Assembly: GCF_001922345.1 (NCBI RefSeq)
Contig: NZ_CP018812.1
Span: 992,001 to 1,056,000 of the forward strand
From: Paraburkholderia sp. SOS3
GTDB lineage: Bacteria > Pseudomonadota > Gammaproteobacteria > Burkholderiales > Burkholderiaceae
Reading direction: 5' to 3'
Length of the DNA: 64,000 nt
Each line of letters opens with the position of its first letter. Within the stretch, counting starts at the first letter, position 1. The position numbers and the translations under genes were made by a program. Below, piece after piece: positions 62,513-64,000 of the stretch. Under the pieces are notes generated by a model, which saw only the letters and a program-made list of their open reading frames with translations, searched no databases and was not told where the DNA came from.

Positions 62513-63418
62513 ATGACGTATTGCGTCGCACTGAGCGTCGATGAAGGAATCGTGTTTCTGTCGGACACGCGAACCAACGCCGGCGTCGACCATATCAGCA
62601 CGGCGCGCAAGATGTCCGTGTTCGAGCACCCGGGCGAACGCGTGCTCGTGTTGCTCGGCGCCGGCAACCTGTCGCTCACGCAGGCGGTGCTGCGCGAATT
62701 GTCCGAACCGTCCGACCCGCTCGAACCGACGCTGTGGACCGTATCGACGATGGCCGATGCAGCGGCCGTGGTCGGCCGCGCGGTACGCAACGTGCATCAG
62801 CGGGATTCACAGGCGTTGCAGCAGTTCGGCGTCGAATTCAATTGCAGTTTCATTCTCGGCGGCCAGATCGCGCAGGCTGATGCCGGCAACGCCGACGAAC
62901 ATGCTCCCCGTACCGTGCCGCGGCCGCGCCTTTTCATGATCTATTCGGCCGGCAATTTCATCGAAGCATCGAGTGTGAATCCGTATTTTCAGATCGGCGA
63001 ATCGAAATACGGCAAACCGATTATCGATCGTGTGCTCGTGCCGCAGACGCCGCTCGACGAAGCGGCCAAGTGCGCGCTGATTTCGATGGATTCGACCTTG
63101 CGCTCGAATCTGTCGGTGGGTTTGCCGCTCGATCTGCTTGTCTACGAGAAGGATGCACTGCGCGTCACGCGTTTCGTGACGGTCACGCAGGATAACGCCT
63201 ACTACCAGATGATTCACCGCACATGGGGCGACCGGTTGCGGCAGGTGTTCGCCGAAATCCCGGACCCGGACTGGCGGGATACGGCGGTCATTCCGCACGC
63301 CGATATCGAAAGCGAGAGCCTGCTGGTTCACGCACCTTCGGCCGTTGCTCACGATGCGCTCGACGTGCGGCCCGCTCAAACGCTGGCCCAGTCCGACAAG
63401 CCGAAAACACCGCGCTGA
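62513..63418 (+). CDS. Anbu, proteasome-like ancestral beta-subunit peptidase
   Basis: The 301-residue protein has the Ntn-hydrolase fold of proteasome beta subunits. It begins MTYCVALSVDEGIVFLSDTRTNAGVDHISTARKM, so removal of Met would expose Thr2 as the nucleophile without a propeptide, as in Anbu. The lysine (RKM) and Asp (SDTR) of the active site are in place. Anbu proteins form open helical rings and are typically encoded with ATP-grasp, alpha-E and transglutaminase genes, as here. Its substrate is unknown. Confidence 0.9.
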   Translation: MTYCVALSVDEGIVFLSDTRTNAGVDHISTARKMSVFEHPGERVLVLLGAGNLSLTQAVLRELSEPSDPLEPTLWTVSTMADAAAVVGRAVRNVHQRDSQALQQFGVEFNCSFILGGQIAQADAGNADEHAPRTVPRPRLFMIYSAGNFIEASSVNPYFQIGESKYGKPIIDRVLVPQTPLDEAAKCALISMDSTLRSNLSVGLPLDLLVYEKDALRVTRFVTVTQDNAYYQMIHRTWGDRLRQVFAEIPDPDWRDTAVIPHADIESESLLVHAPSAVAHDALDVRPAQTLAQSDKPKTPR

Positions 63419-63470
63419 ACGACCCCTGGCGGCCGAACATCGAACAACCGCACACAACAACGCACACAAG

Positions 63471-63505
63471 AAAAAAGCCAGCCTCGGCTTGCACCTTCGG
63501 CTGGC
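63471..63505 (-). terminator. Intrinsic terminator of the porin gene
   Basis: Read on the minus strand, GCCAGCC and GGCTGGC form a 7-bp stem with a 15-base loop, followed by six T residues. It lies 48 bases after the porin stop. Confidence 0.8.
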
Positions 63506-63553
63506 TTCGAACTGCAGCGTAGAGCTTCACGCTGCGCAGTTTTGTTGTTGCTT

Positions 63554-64000
63554 TTAGAACTTGTGACGGATACCGATGCTGACCATTTCCTGCGTGTTCG
63601 AGCCAGCCTGGAAGCCGTACGAACCGATCGAAGCCTTCGCGTCGGTCGTCGTCGCCGCGTCGACGCGTTGCGTGCCGCTCGCGTGCTGGTATGCGCCCAT
63701 CAGGTAGACGTCGGTACGCTTCGACAGCGAGTAGTCGGCACCGGCCGAAACCTGGTGGTAGTTCGACGACGTATCGCCCGCACCGTGCGTCCAGGTGTAG
63801 CCGAGGCCCAGCAGCAGGGCCGGCGACAGCTGGTAGCCCGCGTAAGCGCCTGCGACGTGGTACTTCTCCTGATTGCTGAACGCCGAGAATGCGTCCGGCT
63901 TGTACTGTGCGAAGCTGTAACGCGCATTGAACGTGAACGGACCGACCACGTACTGGGCAGCCGCCGACGTGATGCTGATCGACTTCGCCGATGCGTAGGC
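63554..64000 (-). CDS. Gram-negative porin, 3-prime part (truncated by window edge)
   Basis: Only the C-terminal 148 residues are in the window; the gene continues past 64000. The sequence shows alternating beta-strands and turns of a trimeric general porin of the Burkholderia type (FNARYSFAQYKPD, YHVAGAYAGYQLSPALLLGLGYTW, HQVSAGADYSLSKRTDVYLMGAYQHA). It ends in the outer membrane insertion signal with terminal Phe (SIGIRHKF). It mediates diffusion of small solutes; the substrate preference is unknown. Confidence 0.9.
   Translation of the reverse strand, partial: AYASAKSISITSAAAQYVVGPFTFNARYSFAQYKPDAFSAFSNQEKYHVAGAYAGYQLSPALLLGLGYTWTHGAGDTSSNYHQVSAGADYSLSKRTDVYLMGAYQHASGTQRVDAATTTDAKASIGSYGFQAGSNTQEMVSIGIRHKF

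Overview
The window is GC-rich DNA from a member of the Burkholderiales, most likely Burkholderiaceae in the broad sense (Paraburkholderia, Caballeronia, Trinickia or a relative). The pointers are a lysine/alanine-tailed HU protein, a phasin, DUF4148, DUF1488 and DUF2917 proteins, a Burkholderia-type trimeric porin, a hopanoid C-3 methylase and many LysR and MocR regulators. No rRNA, tRNA, CRISPR array, insertion sequence or prophage was seen. The region looks like ordinary chromosome with a high density of accessory and regulatory genes. All names come from reading motifs; no database search was run.

Region 1 (1-15054) is a biofilm exopolysaccharide locus. It holds pgaABCD for poly-beta-1,6-N-acetylglucosamine (PNAG). 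A convergent Crp/Fnr-like regulator overlaps pgaD. A VpsR-like AAA+ regulator with a changed sigma-54 loop (GAFTNA) is coupled by a 4-base overlap to a secreted protein of unknown function. Next come a glucosamine-6-phosphate synthase (GlmS), a membrane protein of unknown function, and a secreted propeller-like protein with an F5/8-type sugar-binding domain. GlmS could feed the PNAG precursor pool and the secreted proteins could act in the matrix; both are inferences.

Region 2 (15055-38520) is mixed. It contains a 94-residue secreted cysteine-pair peptide and a DUF4148 protein, free methionine-R-sulfoxide reductase, two MocR regulators, a DHA2 efflux pump with a divergent LysR, and a YdeP-type molybdenum oxidoreductase. 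It also has an ArsR/SRPBCC pair with an unusually clear promoter and operator, a secreted protein with three exact 55-residue repeats, a cupin/LysR divergent pair, HpnR, an AraC regulator, a receiver-only response regulator and a second 94-residue peptide. The two peptides share GEGPGM and a C-terminal CVGPxSxCNxYFG motif. I regard them as the strongest undescribed signal here.

Region 3 (38521-56904) covers stress and transport. It has a GNAT acetyltransferase, an HD-domain protein, a clade-3 catalase, and a MarR regulator with a ClC-type chloride protein and an HPP/CBS protein that share a 22-bp operator-like sequence. After a LysR gene, a cytochrome P450 and a phasin comes a tripartite drug efflux operon (two MarR paralogues, EmrA, EmrB, NodT-type outer membrane factor) with repeated palindromic operators. 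A thiolase and a ketopantoate reductase-like gene follow.

Region 4 (56905-64000) has two small membrane proteins, the HU-like protein with a striking 5-prime hairpin, and a circularly permuted ATP-grasp / alpha-E / transglutaminase / Anbu gene set. It ends in the 3-prime part of a porin gene that runs off the window.
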